From the NCBI GenBank assembly GCA_003526465.1, contig DPWD01000240.1, positions 1 through 11,911 of the forward strand: a stretch of DNA of 11,911 nucleotides, read 5' to 3'. Positions 1 to 7,997 of the stretch are shown piece by piece. Within the stretch, counting starts at the first letter, position 1, and each line of letters begins with the position of its first letter. Under the pieces are notes generated by a model. The model was not told the DNA's origin. It did no database searches and worked only from the letters and a program-made list of their open reading frames with translations. Origin of the DNA: Hyphomonadaceae bacterium. GTDB lineage: Bacteria; Pseudomonadota; Alphaproteobacteria; Caulobacterales; Aquidulcibacteraceae. The position numbers were made by a program, and so were the translations under genes.

Positions 1-80
1 CCGCAACCGGATGCTTCCTCCAGCAACGGATGGCGCTCGCGCTTTCTTGAGGCCAGGGTGTCGATGATGGTCGTGGCCAT
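1..80 (-). CDS. Partial unidentified gene downstream of narI (N-terminus only)
   Basis: An ATG six bases after the narI stop opens a frame that stays open to the window edge, giving 26 codons that begin MATTIIDTLASRKRERHPLL and continue with a Gly-Cys-Gly. The spacing fits a seventh gene of the same operon. A GGAG sits about a dozen bases upstream, inside the end of narI, so the ribosome site is only fair. The visible stretch has a short amphipathic start followed by a basic segment (RKRER). It has no signal peptide or membrane span, so the product is probably cytoplasmic. I do not recognise the family. Genes after narI in other bacteria are often for molybdenum cofactor synthesis, folding or nitric oxide handling, but nothing here selects among these. 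Confidence 0.55.
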   Translation of the reverse strand, partial: MATTIIDTLASRKRERHPLLEEASGC

Positions 81-86
81 TGTCGC

Positions 87-848
87 CTACTCCGCCTGTG
101 TGTGGCGCGGCACGCTCACGCTGCGATGCGGCATCTCAGGCGCGCGCGTGCGCACCAATTGCCAGCCGCGCCGGCCCAAAAACCACACCGGGACTGAAAG
201 CATGTGCACAAGGCGCGTGAACGGGAAGAGCAAAAAGATGGTGAGGCCGAGCAGGAGATGGGCCTGATACGGCCAATCCAATCCACGCACATATTCCGCC
301 GCGCCTGGCTGGAATGTGAGAACGCCTTGCGCCCAGCTTGAAAGCCGCAGCATGACCGAGGCGTCGCCGTGACCCAGCGAGAACGGCACGGTGATAAGCC
401 CAAGGCACAATTGCACCCACAAAATCAACAGCACGGCGTTGTCGCCGAACGTGCTCGTCCGACGAACGCGCGCATCGAAGAAGCGACGATGCATCAATAT
501 GGTCAAGCCAACGAAGCACACCGCGCCCGCGACGCTGCCCGCGACGATCGCCAGCAATTGCTTTTGCTCCGCGCTGATGAACTGCGAATAGATCGCGTGT
601 GGCGTTAGCAAACCCACACCGTGGCCCAGCAAGAGGAACAATATTCCAAGGTGAAACAGGTTCGAGCCCAAAGCCAATTGCTTACGCCGCAAGAGTTGGC
701 TAGAGCCCGAGCGCCACGTGTATTGTTCGCGATCGAACCGCAGTATCGAACCGAACACGAGCACGGCCAGGCAAATGTATGGGTAGTAACCGAACAACGC
801 CTGGTTCAGCCATTCTCCCTCGGCAAACGTGGGCAGATCAGGATGCAT
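87..848 (-). CDS. narI: Respiratory nitrate reductase gamma subunit (cytochrome b), NarI
   Basis: This is the membrane anchor of the NarGHI complex. It oxidises quinol near the periplasmic side and passes electrons through two b hemes to the Fe-S clusters of NarH. The 253-residue product shows about five hydrophobic spans (roughly 20-38, 62-84, 98-117, 136-158 and 195-220). The four heme ligands are visible: His66 and His76 in the second span, ten residues apart, and His197 and His215 in the fifth, eighteen apart. This matches the 56/66 and 187/205 spacing of Escherichia coli NarI. The protein is about 28 residues longer than the E. coli one, partly at the N-terminus and partly in a polar, arginine-rich C-terminal tail. 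The ATG at 848 has an AAGGAG eight bases upstream. That site overlaps the porin stop codon, so translation is probably coupled. The unusual point is its separation from narJ by a porin gene. Confidence 0.96.
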   Translation of the reverse strand: MHPDLPTFAEGEWLNQALFGYYPYICLAVLVFGSILRFDREQYTWRSGSSQLLRRKQLALGSNLFHLGILFLLLGHGVGLLTPHAIYSQFISAEQKQLLAIVAGSVAGAVCFVGLTILMHRRFFDARVRRTSTFGDNAVLLILWVQLCLGLITVPFSLGHGDASVMLRLSSWAQGVLTFQPGAAEYVRGLDWPYQAHLLLGLTIFLLFPFTRLVHMLSVPVWFLGRRGWQLVRTRAPEMPHRSVSVPRHTQAE

Positions 849-856
849 ACGACGTG

Positions 857-862
857 CTCCTT
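857..862 (-). promoter_or_regulatory. Ribosome binding site of narI overlapping the porin stop
   Basis: Read on the minus strand, the porin ends in TGA and its last A is the first base of AAGGAG, followed by an eight-base spacer and the narI ATG. This is a strong Shine-Dalgarno sequence. Its position fixes the narI start and lets ribosomes finishing the porin re-initiate on narI. Confidence 0.8.
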
Positions 863-2067
863 CAGAGGCTCAACTCGACCGCGAGCCAAATCTTATTGCG
901 GTCAGCAAAGCGCGGGTCCTCGCCGTCGAAGAAAGCCGCTTTCGCTTCGAGCGACCAACGTTGGTCGATGCGCCAATTCGCGACTGCATTGACCTCGCTG
1001 CCGCAATTCGTATCGCCATCGTCGGATGCAAAGTCGTGATAGCGCGCGGTCATGGTCAAGGCGCGCCCGAACGGCGGGGTTTCATCTGTCCAGGACACAG
1101 AGCCGTTGAGATCGCGAATGCCGTCCGCCGGCGTGGTCAAGAACACGTCCGCCCAGCCCTGGAACGCATGCAGTGTCGCCAGTGGCGTGGCGAAACCACG
1201 CGCGCCATTGCCCTCCAGCACTTCCCCGGCAAGCGCGAAACGCCACTGCCCGCGCTGCGCGCCGGCGTTGGCGGCGTAGTAATTCAGATCGAAGGACGTC
1301 GGGCTGTTGCCATAGTCGCTTTGCGTGGCCGCCTCGGCGCCCAGCGTGAACCGAAAGGGATCAGCTGCGATGGTCTTGGTCCAGCGCAAGCCATAGGTCT
1401 GCGTTGACTGCGCCGCCGCGTTCTCGAAATCGAGCAGCAAGCCGTAGCCAGAGAAATCGCCGAACCCGGTCTTCAGATCGGCCTGCCCTATGTGGGAGTC
1501 GCTGCGCCACTCTCCGTTCGGGCTATCGTCCCCCAGGATGCGGCGCACCCGATCCACGTAGATATAGTTGAAGTTCAGGTTCTCGTTGGCGCGATAGGTC
1601 ACCCGCAGCGCATCGAACGTCTGCTCATTCTGGCGAAAGCCGACATTGCCGACAAACCGGGCGTTGTTGAGGATGATGCGTTGACGGCCCAAAGTCGCGG
1701 CAAAGCCGCCATTGGTCCATTGCGCTTGCAGCCGATTGACCTCAAGCGCTTCGGGATCGAGCACCACGGCCTGGCCAGGCCGCGCACGCACTGTGTCGGC
1801 GAAGTCGTCGCCGATCAGCGCGACGCCCTCGATCTCGCCCAGCACCTTGAAGTGCTCGAACAACTCCTGTTCGTATCCAAGCCGCAGGCGAAGCGTGACG
1901 GCGTCGGCGTCGGTCAGCCCATCCTGATCGACATGTTCGTAGCGCAGCCGGCCATCGACGATGAGGTCGCCGCCGTTCTGCTGTTGTTGCGCCCACGCCC
2001 CCGGCGCGCACAGAACCATGCTGGCGACCGCCGCGGCCGCGAAGCTTTTCTTGCCTATGGCGCTCAT
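862..2067 (-). CDS. Outer-membrane beta-barrel porin, alginate-export (AlgE-like) family, inside the nar operon
   Basis: The product is 401 residues. The N-terminus is a classical Sec signal: KK at 6-7, a hydrophobic core at 9-22, and an Ala-Trp-Ala cleavage site before Gln27. The rest alternates polar and hydrophobic residues with many aromatic and charged positions, as in a large beta barrel, and has no helical membrane span. A segment around 125-150 with the pattern LGRQRIILNNARFVG and then FRQNEQTFDA resembles the alginate-export porin family (Pfam alginate_exp). The C-terminal strand ends in WLAVELSL rather than a terminal Phe. Its ATG overlaps the narJ stop as ATGA, with a GGGGGAG eight bases upstream, and it ends 13 bases before narI. 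It therefore sits in the operon core. Alginate export is unlikely, because no alginate genes are present. A pore for nitrate, nitrite or another small anion is the inference from context. Family assignment is moderate; substrate is unknown. Confidence 0.85.
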   Translation of the reverse strand: MSAIGKKSFAAAAVASMVLCAPGAWAQQQQNGGDLIVDGRLRYEHVDQDGLTDADAVTLRLRLGYEQELFEHFKVLGEIEGVALIGDDFADTVRARPGQAVVLDPEALEVNRLQAQWTNGGFAATLGRQRIILNNARFVGNVGFRQNEQTFDALRVTYRANENLNFNYIYVDRVRRILGDDSPNGEWRSDSHIGQADLKTGFGDFSGYGLLLDFENAAAQSTQTYGLRWTKTIAADPFRFTLGAEAATQSDYGNSPTSFDLNYYAANAGAQRGQWRFALAGEVLEGNGARGFATPLATLHAFQGWADVFLTTPADGIRDLNGSVSWTDETPPFGRALTMTARYHDFASDDGDTNCGSEVNAVANWRIDQRWSLEAKAAFFDGEDPRFADRNKIWLAVELSL

Positions 2068-2738
2068 GCTGCATTCTCCCCCATTCTGGAAATCATCTCG
2101 GCCGCCTTCGGGCAGCCCGCGGCTTGGTCCGGTCCGAACGTCACGGGCTCTTCAGCCCAGGCGCGATCGAGCGCGGCGAGATCGTCAGGGTCGTCCTCGA
2201 TCTCCGCCATCAACGCGCTCAGCGCTTGCGCATCGGCGGAGGTATCCGCGAGGTCGATCAAGGCCGCGAACACCGCCGCATAGGGCGATTTGCGTTTCTT
2301 TAATCGGCCGTGCAGCGCCGCCAGCACGTGCGCCGCTTCGCCCAAGAGCGCCGCGGCCTCGTTAGGCTCAAGCAGCGAGAGGAACTCCAGGAACACCGGG
2401 AGGTGGTCCGGCAGTTCATGCGCGCTCAGCTGCACGCCGCGCGATGCATAGAGCTTGTTCAGCTCCACCATGGCTTGGCCGCGATCCCTGCTCTCGCCGT
2501 GCACGTGCTCGTAGAGATGCAGCGATAGCGTGCGGCTGCGATCGAACAGCTGCACATAGCGCGCTTGCAGATCGAGCACATCCTCGCTTGCCAACTCACG
2601 CGCTAGCCGCACCAAACCCTTGCAATCGCCAAGCAATCCTTCCTCGCCGAGGACACCAGACGCCGCGGGATAAAGATCGCGATAAGCTTCCTCCGGATAG
2701 GAAAGCAGTAACGCCAGCGCTTTATAAGTGCGAGACAC
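2064..2738 (-). CDS. narJ: Nitrate reductase assembly chaperone NarJ (delta subunit)
   Basis: NarJ is a cytoplasmic chaperone. It binds the NarG N-terminus and holds apo-NarGH until the molybdenum cofactor and the FS0 cluster are inserted and the complex docks on NarI. The 224-residue product is close to the 236 of E. coli NarJ and is largely helical. It shows the family-like start with TYKALALLLSYPEE, the LFDRSRTLSLHLYEHVHGESRDRG block (about 67-90) and a DHLPVFLEFLS block (about 111-121). I chose the GTG at 2738: it lies two bases after the narH stop, the family homology begins exactly there, and GGAGAG sits six bases upstream. The same frame is open much further upstream but is the shadow of narH. 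The stop codon overlaps the ATG of the porin. Confidence 0.93.
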   Translation of the reverse strand: MSRTYKALALLLSYPEEAYRDLYPAASGVLGEEGLLGDCKGLVRLARELASEDVLDLQARYVQLFDRSRTLSLHLYEHVHGESRDRGQAMVELNKLYASRGVQLSAHELPDHLPVFLEFLSLLEPNEAAALLGEAAHVLAALHGRLKKRKSPYAAVFAALIDLADTSADAQALSALMAEIEDDPDDLAALDRAWAEEPVTFGPDQAAGCPKAAEMISRMGENAA

Positions 2739-2740
2739 GA

Positions 2741-4261
2741 TCAGCTCTCCATCTCTTGTTTGGCCCGGCGTTTGCGCGCCGCGCCGAACAGGCCCACTTC
2801 CGATCGCCCGCCAGAGGCCTGGTTGCCGAAAGAGAAACCGGTGGCGCCGCGCATGTGGTAGGCATCCTCCGCCCCCTCGCGGTGTGCCGAGGGAATGACG
2901 AAGCGATCCTCGTAATTGGCGATCGCCATGATCTGGTACATGTCTTCGATGAGCGCCGACGTGAGCCCCACGCGCTCGGCAATTCCGGAATCGATGACCC
3001 CATCGACGGTCTTGGCTCGCATATAAGCGCGCATCGCCAGCATGCGTTCGAGCGCCGAGATCACCGGCTTTTCGTCGCCCGCGGTCAAGAGGTTGGCGAG
3101 GTACTTCACAGGGATGCGAAGCGCTTTCACATCCGGCATCGAACCGTCGTTTTCGATAGCGCCCGTCGCCGCGGCCGCTTGAATAGGCGAAAGCGGCGGA
3201 ATGTACCATACCATCGGCAGCGTCCGATATTCCGGGTGCAGCGGAAACGCGACCTTCCAGTCAATCGCCATCTTGTAGACCGGACTTCTCTTCGCCGACT
3301 CAAGCCACGCTTCTGGCACGCCATCCGCGCGCGCCTGCGCGATCACCTTGGGGTCGTGCGGGTCGAGAAAGATGTCGAGCTGACTCTGGTAGAGGTCCTT
3401 GTCATCGGCGCGCGCTGCGGATTCGACGCGATCTGCGTCGTACAGAATGACGCCCAGATAGCGGATGCGCCCGACACAGGTTTCGGAACACACAGTGGGC
3501 TGCCCATCCTCGATGCGCGGATAGCAGAAGATGCACTTCTCGCTCTTCCCACTCGACCAATTGTAATAAATCTTCTTGTACGGGCAGCCGGTGACGCACA
3601 TGCGCCAGCCCCGGCATTTGTCCTGATCGATGAGAACGATGCCGTCCTCTTCGCGCTTATAGATCGCACCCGACGGGCACGAGGCCACGCACGCTGGATT
3701 AAGGCAATGCTCGCACAGGCGGGGCAGATACATCATGAAGGTGTTCTCGAAAGCGCCGTACATTTCTTTCTGCACGCCTTCGAAATTCTGGTCCTTCGAG
3801 CGCTTCACGAACTCGCCGCCGAGAATTTCCTCCCAGTTCGGGCCCCACTCGATCTTCTCCATGCGCGCGCCCGTGATCTGCGAACGCGGGCGCGCGGTGG
3901 GGAATGCCTGAAGTTCCGGCGCCGTCTGCAAATGGCCGTAATCGAAATCGAACGGCTCGTAATAATCGTCGATCTCGGGCAAGTCCGGGTTTGCGAAGAT
4001 CTTGGCCAGGATGCGCCATTTCGCGCCGATGCGCGGCTCGATCCGGCCGTCTGGCTTCTTTACCCAGCCGCCCTTCCAACGCTGTTGGTTCTCCCAATCG
4101 CGCGGATAGCCGATGCCCGGCTTGGTTTCGACGTTGTTGAACCACGCGTATTCGACGCCCTCGCGATTGGTCCAAACGTTTTTGCAAGTCACAGAGCAGG
4201 TATGACAGCCGATACATTTGTCGAGATTGAGCACCATGCCGATCTGCGCGCGAACCTTCAT
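2741..4261 (-). CDS. narH: Respiratory nitrate reductase beta subunit (Fe-S protein), NarH
   Basis: NarH carries electrons from the NarI hemes to NarG on the cytoplasmic face of the membrane. The product is 506 residues (E. coli 512). Four cysteine groups are visible: Cys16-19-22-26; Cys183-186-191-195; Cys216, Trp219, Cys222, Cys226; and Cys243-246-258-262. The Trp in place of the second Cys of the third group is the family signature of the [3Fe-4S] cluster; the others are [4Fe-4S]. The ATG at 4261 overlaps the narG stop (ATGA) and has GGAGGG six bases upstream. The frame stays open upstream only because it lies over narG. The family N-terminus (MKVRAQIGMV, then the first Cys group) begins exactly here. 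No missing residues or frame breaks are seen. Confidence 0.97.
   Translation of the reverse strand: MKVRAQIGMVLNLDKCIGCHTCSVTCKNVWTNREGVEYAWFNNVETKPGIGYPRDWENQQRWKGGWVKKPDGRIEPRIGAKWRILAKIFANPDLPEIDDYYEPFDFDYGHLQTAPELQAFPTARPRSQITGARMEKIEWGPNWEEILGGEFVKRSKDQNFEGVQKEMYGAFENTFMMYLPRLCEHCLNPACVASCPSGAIYKREEDGIVLIDQDKCRGWRMCVTGCPYKKIYYNWSSGKSEKCIFCYPRIEDGQPTVCSETCVGRIRYLGVILYDADRVESAARADDKDLYQSQLDIFLDPHDPKVIAQARADGVPEAWLESAKRSPVYKMAIDWKVAFPLHPEYRTLPMVWYIPPLSPIQAAAATGAIENDGSMPDVKALRIPVKYLANLLTAGDEKPVISALERMLAMRAYMRAKTVDGVIDSGIAERVGLTSALIEDMYQIMAIANYEDRFVIPSAHREGAEDAYHMRGATGFSFGNQASGGRSEVGLFGAARKRRAKQEMES
2745..2750 (-). promoter_or_regulatory. Ribosome binding site deciding the narJ GTG start
   Basis: GGAGAG lies inside the last codons of narH, six bases before the GTG used by narJ. 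No ATG occurs at a suitable place, so this site is the main reason for a GTG start and indicates coupling to narH translation. Confidence 0.7.
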
Positions 4262-7200
4262 GGCCGGCCCTCCGCGCGTGGCGCTTCGAGCCAATCCACC
4301 TTGCTCATCTTCCGCACGAGAACGAATTCGTCGCGATTGCAGCCAACCGTGCCGTAATAATTGAAGCCATAGGCGAGCTGCGCATAGCCGCCGATCATGT
4401 GCGTGGGCTTCAACACCGTACGCGTCACCGAATTGTGGATGCCGCCGCGTTGGCCGGTCATCTCCGAGCCTGGCGTGTTCACGATCTTCTCTTGCGCGTG
4501 ATACATGAACACCGTGCCCTCGCGCATGCGCTGCGAGACCACCGCGCGCGCCGTCAAGGCGCCGTTCGAATTGAACGCCTCCACCCAATCGTTATCGACG
4601 ATGCCCGCCTTCTTGGCGTCGACCTCGGAGAGCCACACCACCGGCCCGCCTCGGTTCAAGGTCAGCATCATCAAATTGTCGGTGTAAGTGGAGTGGATGC
4701 CCCATTTCTGGTGCGGCGTGATGAAATTGAGCACAATCTCCTTTTCGCCGTTCGGCTTGCGGCCTCGGACCGGATCGATGGTCTTCAAATCGACCGGCGG
4801 CTTATAGACGCAGAGTTGCTCCCCGAAGGCGCGCATCCAGGAATGGTCCTGGTAGAGCTGCTGGCGCCCCGTGAGCGTCCGCCACGGTATGAGTTCGTGC
4901 ACATTGGTGTAGCCGGCGTTGTAGCAAACCTTTTCGCTCTCCAACCCCGACCAGATCGGCGACGAGATGATCTTACGCGGCTGCGCCACCACGTCGCGGA
5001 AGCGAATTTTCTCGTCTTCTTTAGGCAAGGCGAGATGGGTGTGTTCGCGCCCGGTTTGTTTGCCGAGCGCTTCCCACGACCTCACCGCCACTTCGCCATT
5101 GGTTTCCGGCGCCAACATCAGCACCGCCTCGCAGGCGTCGATGTCGGTCTCGATGCGCGGCATCCCCTTGGTGGCGCCTTCTTCGGTGACGATGCCGTTC
5201 AGCTTGCCGAGCGCCTCGACTTCGTGCTCGGTGTTCCACGCCAAACCCTTTCCGCCATTGCCGACCTTCGACATCAGCGGCCCCAGCGCGGTGAAACGCT
5301 TGTATAGATTTGGATAGTCGCGCTCGACCACGATCATGTTCGGGCCGGTTTTGCCAGGGACGAGCTCGCACTCGCCTTTCCACCAATCCTTAGGATCAGC
5401 GCTTTGCGCCATCTCGCCGGGGCTATCGTGCTGGATCGGCGCCAGCACCAAATCCTGCTCCACGCCCAACGATTCCGGCGCCACTTCCGAGAACTTCTTG
5501 GCGATGCCCTTGAAGATATCCCAATCCGAGCGGCACTCCCAGGCCGGGTCCACGGCTGCTGTCAAGGGATGGATGAAGGGGTGCATGTCGGAAGTGTTGA
5601 GGTCGTTCTTTTCGTACCAGGTCGCGGTCGGCAGCACGATGTCGGAATAGACCGCCGTCGTGCTCATGCGGAAATCGATGGTGACGAGCAGATCGAGTTT
5701 GCCTTCCGGGCCCTGCTCACGCCACTGCACCTCGGTGGGCTTGCGCCGCCCCGTGCCGCCGAGATCCTTGCCCATGACGCCATGCGAGGTGCCGAGCAGA
5801 TGTTTCAGAAAGTACTCGTGGCCTTTACCCGACGACCCGAGCAAATTCGAGCGCCATACAAACATGTTGCGCGGGAAATTCTCCGGAGCATCCGGGTCCA
5901 TGCAGCTCATCTCGAGCCGCTTCGCCGAAAGTTCGCGCACGGCATAAGCTTTGGGGTCCATCCCCTCGGCCTTCGCGCGCCGGCATATTTCGAGCGGATT
6001 GACCTTCAGCGCCGGCGTGGATGGCAGCCAACCCATGCGTTCGGCTTTGGAATTGTAATCGATGAAGGTCTTGCCCCAGTCGCCCGCCGGCGCGGTGGGC
6101 GAAAGCAATTCATCGACGTCCAACGTCTCATACCGCCATTGATCGGTGTGGGCGTAGAAAAAGCTGGTGGAGTTTTGCTGCCGCGGCGGGCGCGCCCAAT
6201 CGAGCGCGAACGCGATCGGCGCCCAGCCCGATTGCGGGCGCAGTTTCTCTTGGCCTACGTAGTGCGACCAGCCGCCGCCGGATTGGCCGACGCAACCGCA
6301 CATCACCAGGAGATTGATCACCCCCCGGTAATTCATGTCCATGTGATACCAATGGTTCATCGCCGCGCCGATAATGATCATCGAGCGACCATTGGTTTTC
6401 TCGGCGTTGGCGGCGAAACCGCGTGCTGTGGCGATGATCTGCGCGCGCGGCACGCTGGTGACCGCCTCGGCCCAGGCAGGGCTATAGGGCTCAAGCGCGT
6501 CGTAGCTTTGCGGCAAGTGATGGCCGCCGAAACCCTGATCGACGCCGTAATTGGCGAGGAAAAGATCGTAGACGCTCGCAACGATGGCCTCGCCGTCCTT
6601 GAGCGCGAGCTTTTTAATGGGAATGCGCCGCATCAGCACGTCGGGATGGTCGGTGGCGGCGAAGCCATTGGCAGCCGTGTTGGCGAAATACGGAAACAGC
6701 ACTTCGACGACGCCGTCGTGAATTCCGCCGAGTCCCAAGCGCAGCTTCACATCGCGTCCGTCTGCGTCCTTCTCCTCCAGGTTCCACTTGCCCTGTTCGC
6801 CCCAACGGAAGCCGATGGCGCCAGACGGGACGACAACTTTGCCCGTTGTCTCGTCGACGGACACGGTCTTCCAATCCGGGTTGTTCGCTTGCCCAAGATC
6901 GCCGGCGAAGTCCGACGCGCGCAGCAACCGCTCCGGCACATAGGCGCCGTCCTTGGCGACCAGGCGCACCAGCAATGGCATGTCGGTGTACCTGCGCACA
7001 TAGTCGCGGAAGTACGGAACCTGGCGGTCGCGATGGAATTCGGTAAGCACGACATGGCCCATGGCCATGGCGAGCGCTGCGTCCGTGCCCTGCTTCACGC
7101 TGATCCAGAGGTCGGCGAATTTCGACGCCTCGGAATAATCCGGGCTGATAACGACCGATTTCGTGCCCTTGTAGCGCACCTCGGTGTAGAAATGCGCGTC

Positions 7201-7986
7201 GGGCGTGCGCGTCTGCGGCACATTCGAGCCCCAGACAATGATGAAGCCGGAATTGTACCAATCGGCGCTTTCCGGAACGTCGGTCTGCTCGCCCCAGGTT
7301 TGGGGCGAGGCCGGCGGCAGGTCGCAGTACCAATCGTAGAACGAGCCGCAGGCGCCGCCGAGCAATTGCAGATAGCGCGCGCCCGCCGCGTACGAAATCA
7401 TCGACATCGCCGGGATTGGCGAGAAGCCGAACACGCGGTCCGGGCCCCACTTTTTCACCGTGTAAGCATTCGCCGCCGCGATAATTTCAGTGACCTCATC
7501 CCACTTGGCGCGCACGAAGCCGCCGCCGCCGCGGCGCGTCATGTAGGATTTGCGCTTGGCTTCATCCTCGACGATCGAGGCCCACGCCGCGATCGGCGGC
7601 TTGTGCGCGCGCGCTTCGCGCCACAATTTCACCAGGCGCGCTCGAACCAATGGGTATTTCACGCGGTTCGATGAGTAGAGATACCAAGAATAAGAGGCCC
7701 CACGCGAACAGCCGCGCGGTTCGTGATTAGGCAGATCGGGCCGCGTGCGCGGGTAGTCGGTTTGCTGGGTCTCCCAAGTAACGATGCCGCCCTTGACGTA
7801 GATCTTCCAGGAGCACGACCCGGTGCAATTGGCGCCATGGGTGGAGCGCACGATTTTGTCATGCTGCCAGCGATGCCGGTACGCCTCCTCCCAGGTTCGA
7901 TCCTCGTTGTTCATCACGCCGTGGCCGTCCGCAAACGTCTCGGTTTTGCGTGTGAAGAACAGCAGGCGGTCGAGGACATGGCTCAT
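4258..7986 (-). CDS. narG: Respiratory nitrate reductase alpha subunit (molybdoenzyme), NarG
   Basis: NarG is the catalytic subunit. It reduces nitrate to nitrite at a Mo-bis(molybdopterin guanine dinucleotide) centre in the cytoplasm. The product is 1242 residues (E. coli 1247). The FS0 ligands are His50, Cys54, Cys58 and Cys93, at the same numbering as E. coli. The molybdenum ligand Asp222 is present in a YDWYCDLPPASPQTWGEQ context, followed by VWGSNVPQTRTPDAHF. The N-terminus (MSHVLDRLLFFTRKTETFADGHG) is the remnant twin-arginine-like leader typical of NarG; it is kept and binds NarJ. It is not an exported enzyme. The ATG lies 11 bases after the narK stop. AAGGG is eight bases upstream and overlaps that stop, suggesting coupling. 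No inactivating change is visible. Confidence 0.98.
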   Translation of the reverse strand: MSHVLDRLLFFTRKTETFADGHGVMNNEDRTWEEAYRHRWQHDKIVRSTHGANCTGSCSWKIYVKGGIVTWETQQTDYPRTRPDLPNHEPRGCSRGASYSWYLYSSNRVKYPLVRARLVKLWREARAHKPPIAAWASIVEDEAKRKSYMTRRGGGGFVRAKWDEVTEIIAAANAYTVKKWGPDRVFGFSPIPAMSMISYAAGARYLQLLGGACGSFYDWYCDLPPASPQTWGEQTDVPESADWYNSGFIIVWGSNVPQTRTPDAHFYTEVRYKGTKSVVISPDYSEASKFADLWISVKQGTDAALAMAMGHVVLTEFHRDRQVPYFRDYVRRYTDMPLLVRLVAKDGAYVPERLLRASDFAGDLGQANNPDWKTVSVDETTGKVVVPSGAIGFRWGEQGKWNLEEKDADGRDVKLRLGLGGIHDGVVEVLFPYFANTAANGFAATDHPDVLMRRIPIKKLALKDGEAIVASVYDLFLANYGVDQGFGGHHLPQSYDALEPYSPAWAEAVTSVPRAQIIATARGFAANAEKTNGRSMIIIGAAMNHWYHMDMNYRGVINLLVMCGCVGQSGGGWSHYVGQEKLRPQSGWAPIAFALDWARPPRQQNSTSFFYAHTDQWRYETLDVDELLSPTAPAGDWGKTFIDYNSKAERMGWLPSTPALKVNPLEICRRAKAEGMDPKAYAVRELSAKRLEMSCMDPDAPENFPRNMFVWRSNLLGSSGKGHEYFLKHLLGTSHGVMGKDLGGTGRRKPTEVQWREQGPEGKLDLLVTIDFRMSTTAVYSDIVLPTATWYEKNDLNTSDMHPFIHPLTAAVDPAWECRSDWDIFKGIAKKFSEVAPESLGVEQDLVLAPIQHDSPGEMAQSADPKDWWKGECELVPGKTGPNMIVVERDYPNLYKRFTALGPLMSKVGNGGKGLAWNTEHEVEALGKLNGIVTEEGATKGMPRIETDIDACEAVLMLAPETNGEVAVRSWEALGKQTGREHTHLALPKEDEKIRFRDVVAQPRKIISSPIWSGLESEKVCYNAGYTNVHELIPWRTLTGRQQLYQDHSWMRAFGEQLCVYKPPVDLKTIDPVRGRKPNGEKEIVLNFITPHQKWGIHSTYTDNLMMLTLNRGGPVVWLSEVDAKKAGIVDNDWVEAFNSNGALTARAVVSQRMREGTVFMYHAQEKIVNTPGSEMTGQRGGIHNSVTRTVLKPTHMIGGYAQLAYGFNYYGTVGCNRDEFVLVRKMSKVDWLEAPRAEGRP

Positions 7987-7997
7987 CTGTCGGGCCC

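Noticed and set aside
862..2067. The porin as a recent foreign insertion
   Set aside because: There are no flanking repeats or mobile-element remnants, base composition looks like that of its neighbours, and both junctions are tightly fitted to the operon.
2064..3209. An extended narJ frame starting well inside narH
   Set aside because: The added N-terminal part is an out-of-frame reading of narH with no NarJ similarity; the GTG at 2738 with its ribosome site fits the family start.
2444..4357. A 637-codon open frame on the plus strand opposite narH and the start of narJ
   Set aside because: It crosses a gene boundary on the other strand and has the Arg/His/Ala-rich make-up of a shadow frame; no motif was recognised.
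5404..7674. A 756-codon open frame on the plus strand opposite narG
   Set aside because: It is exactly antisense to narG, is rich in His/Arg/Ala as expected of a mirrored GC-rich gene, has no family resemblance or ribosome site, and narG itself is complete with all ligands.
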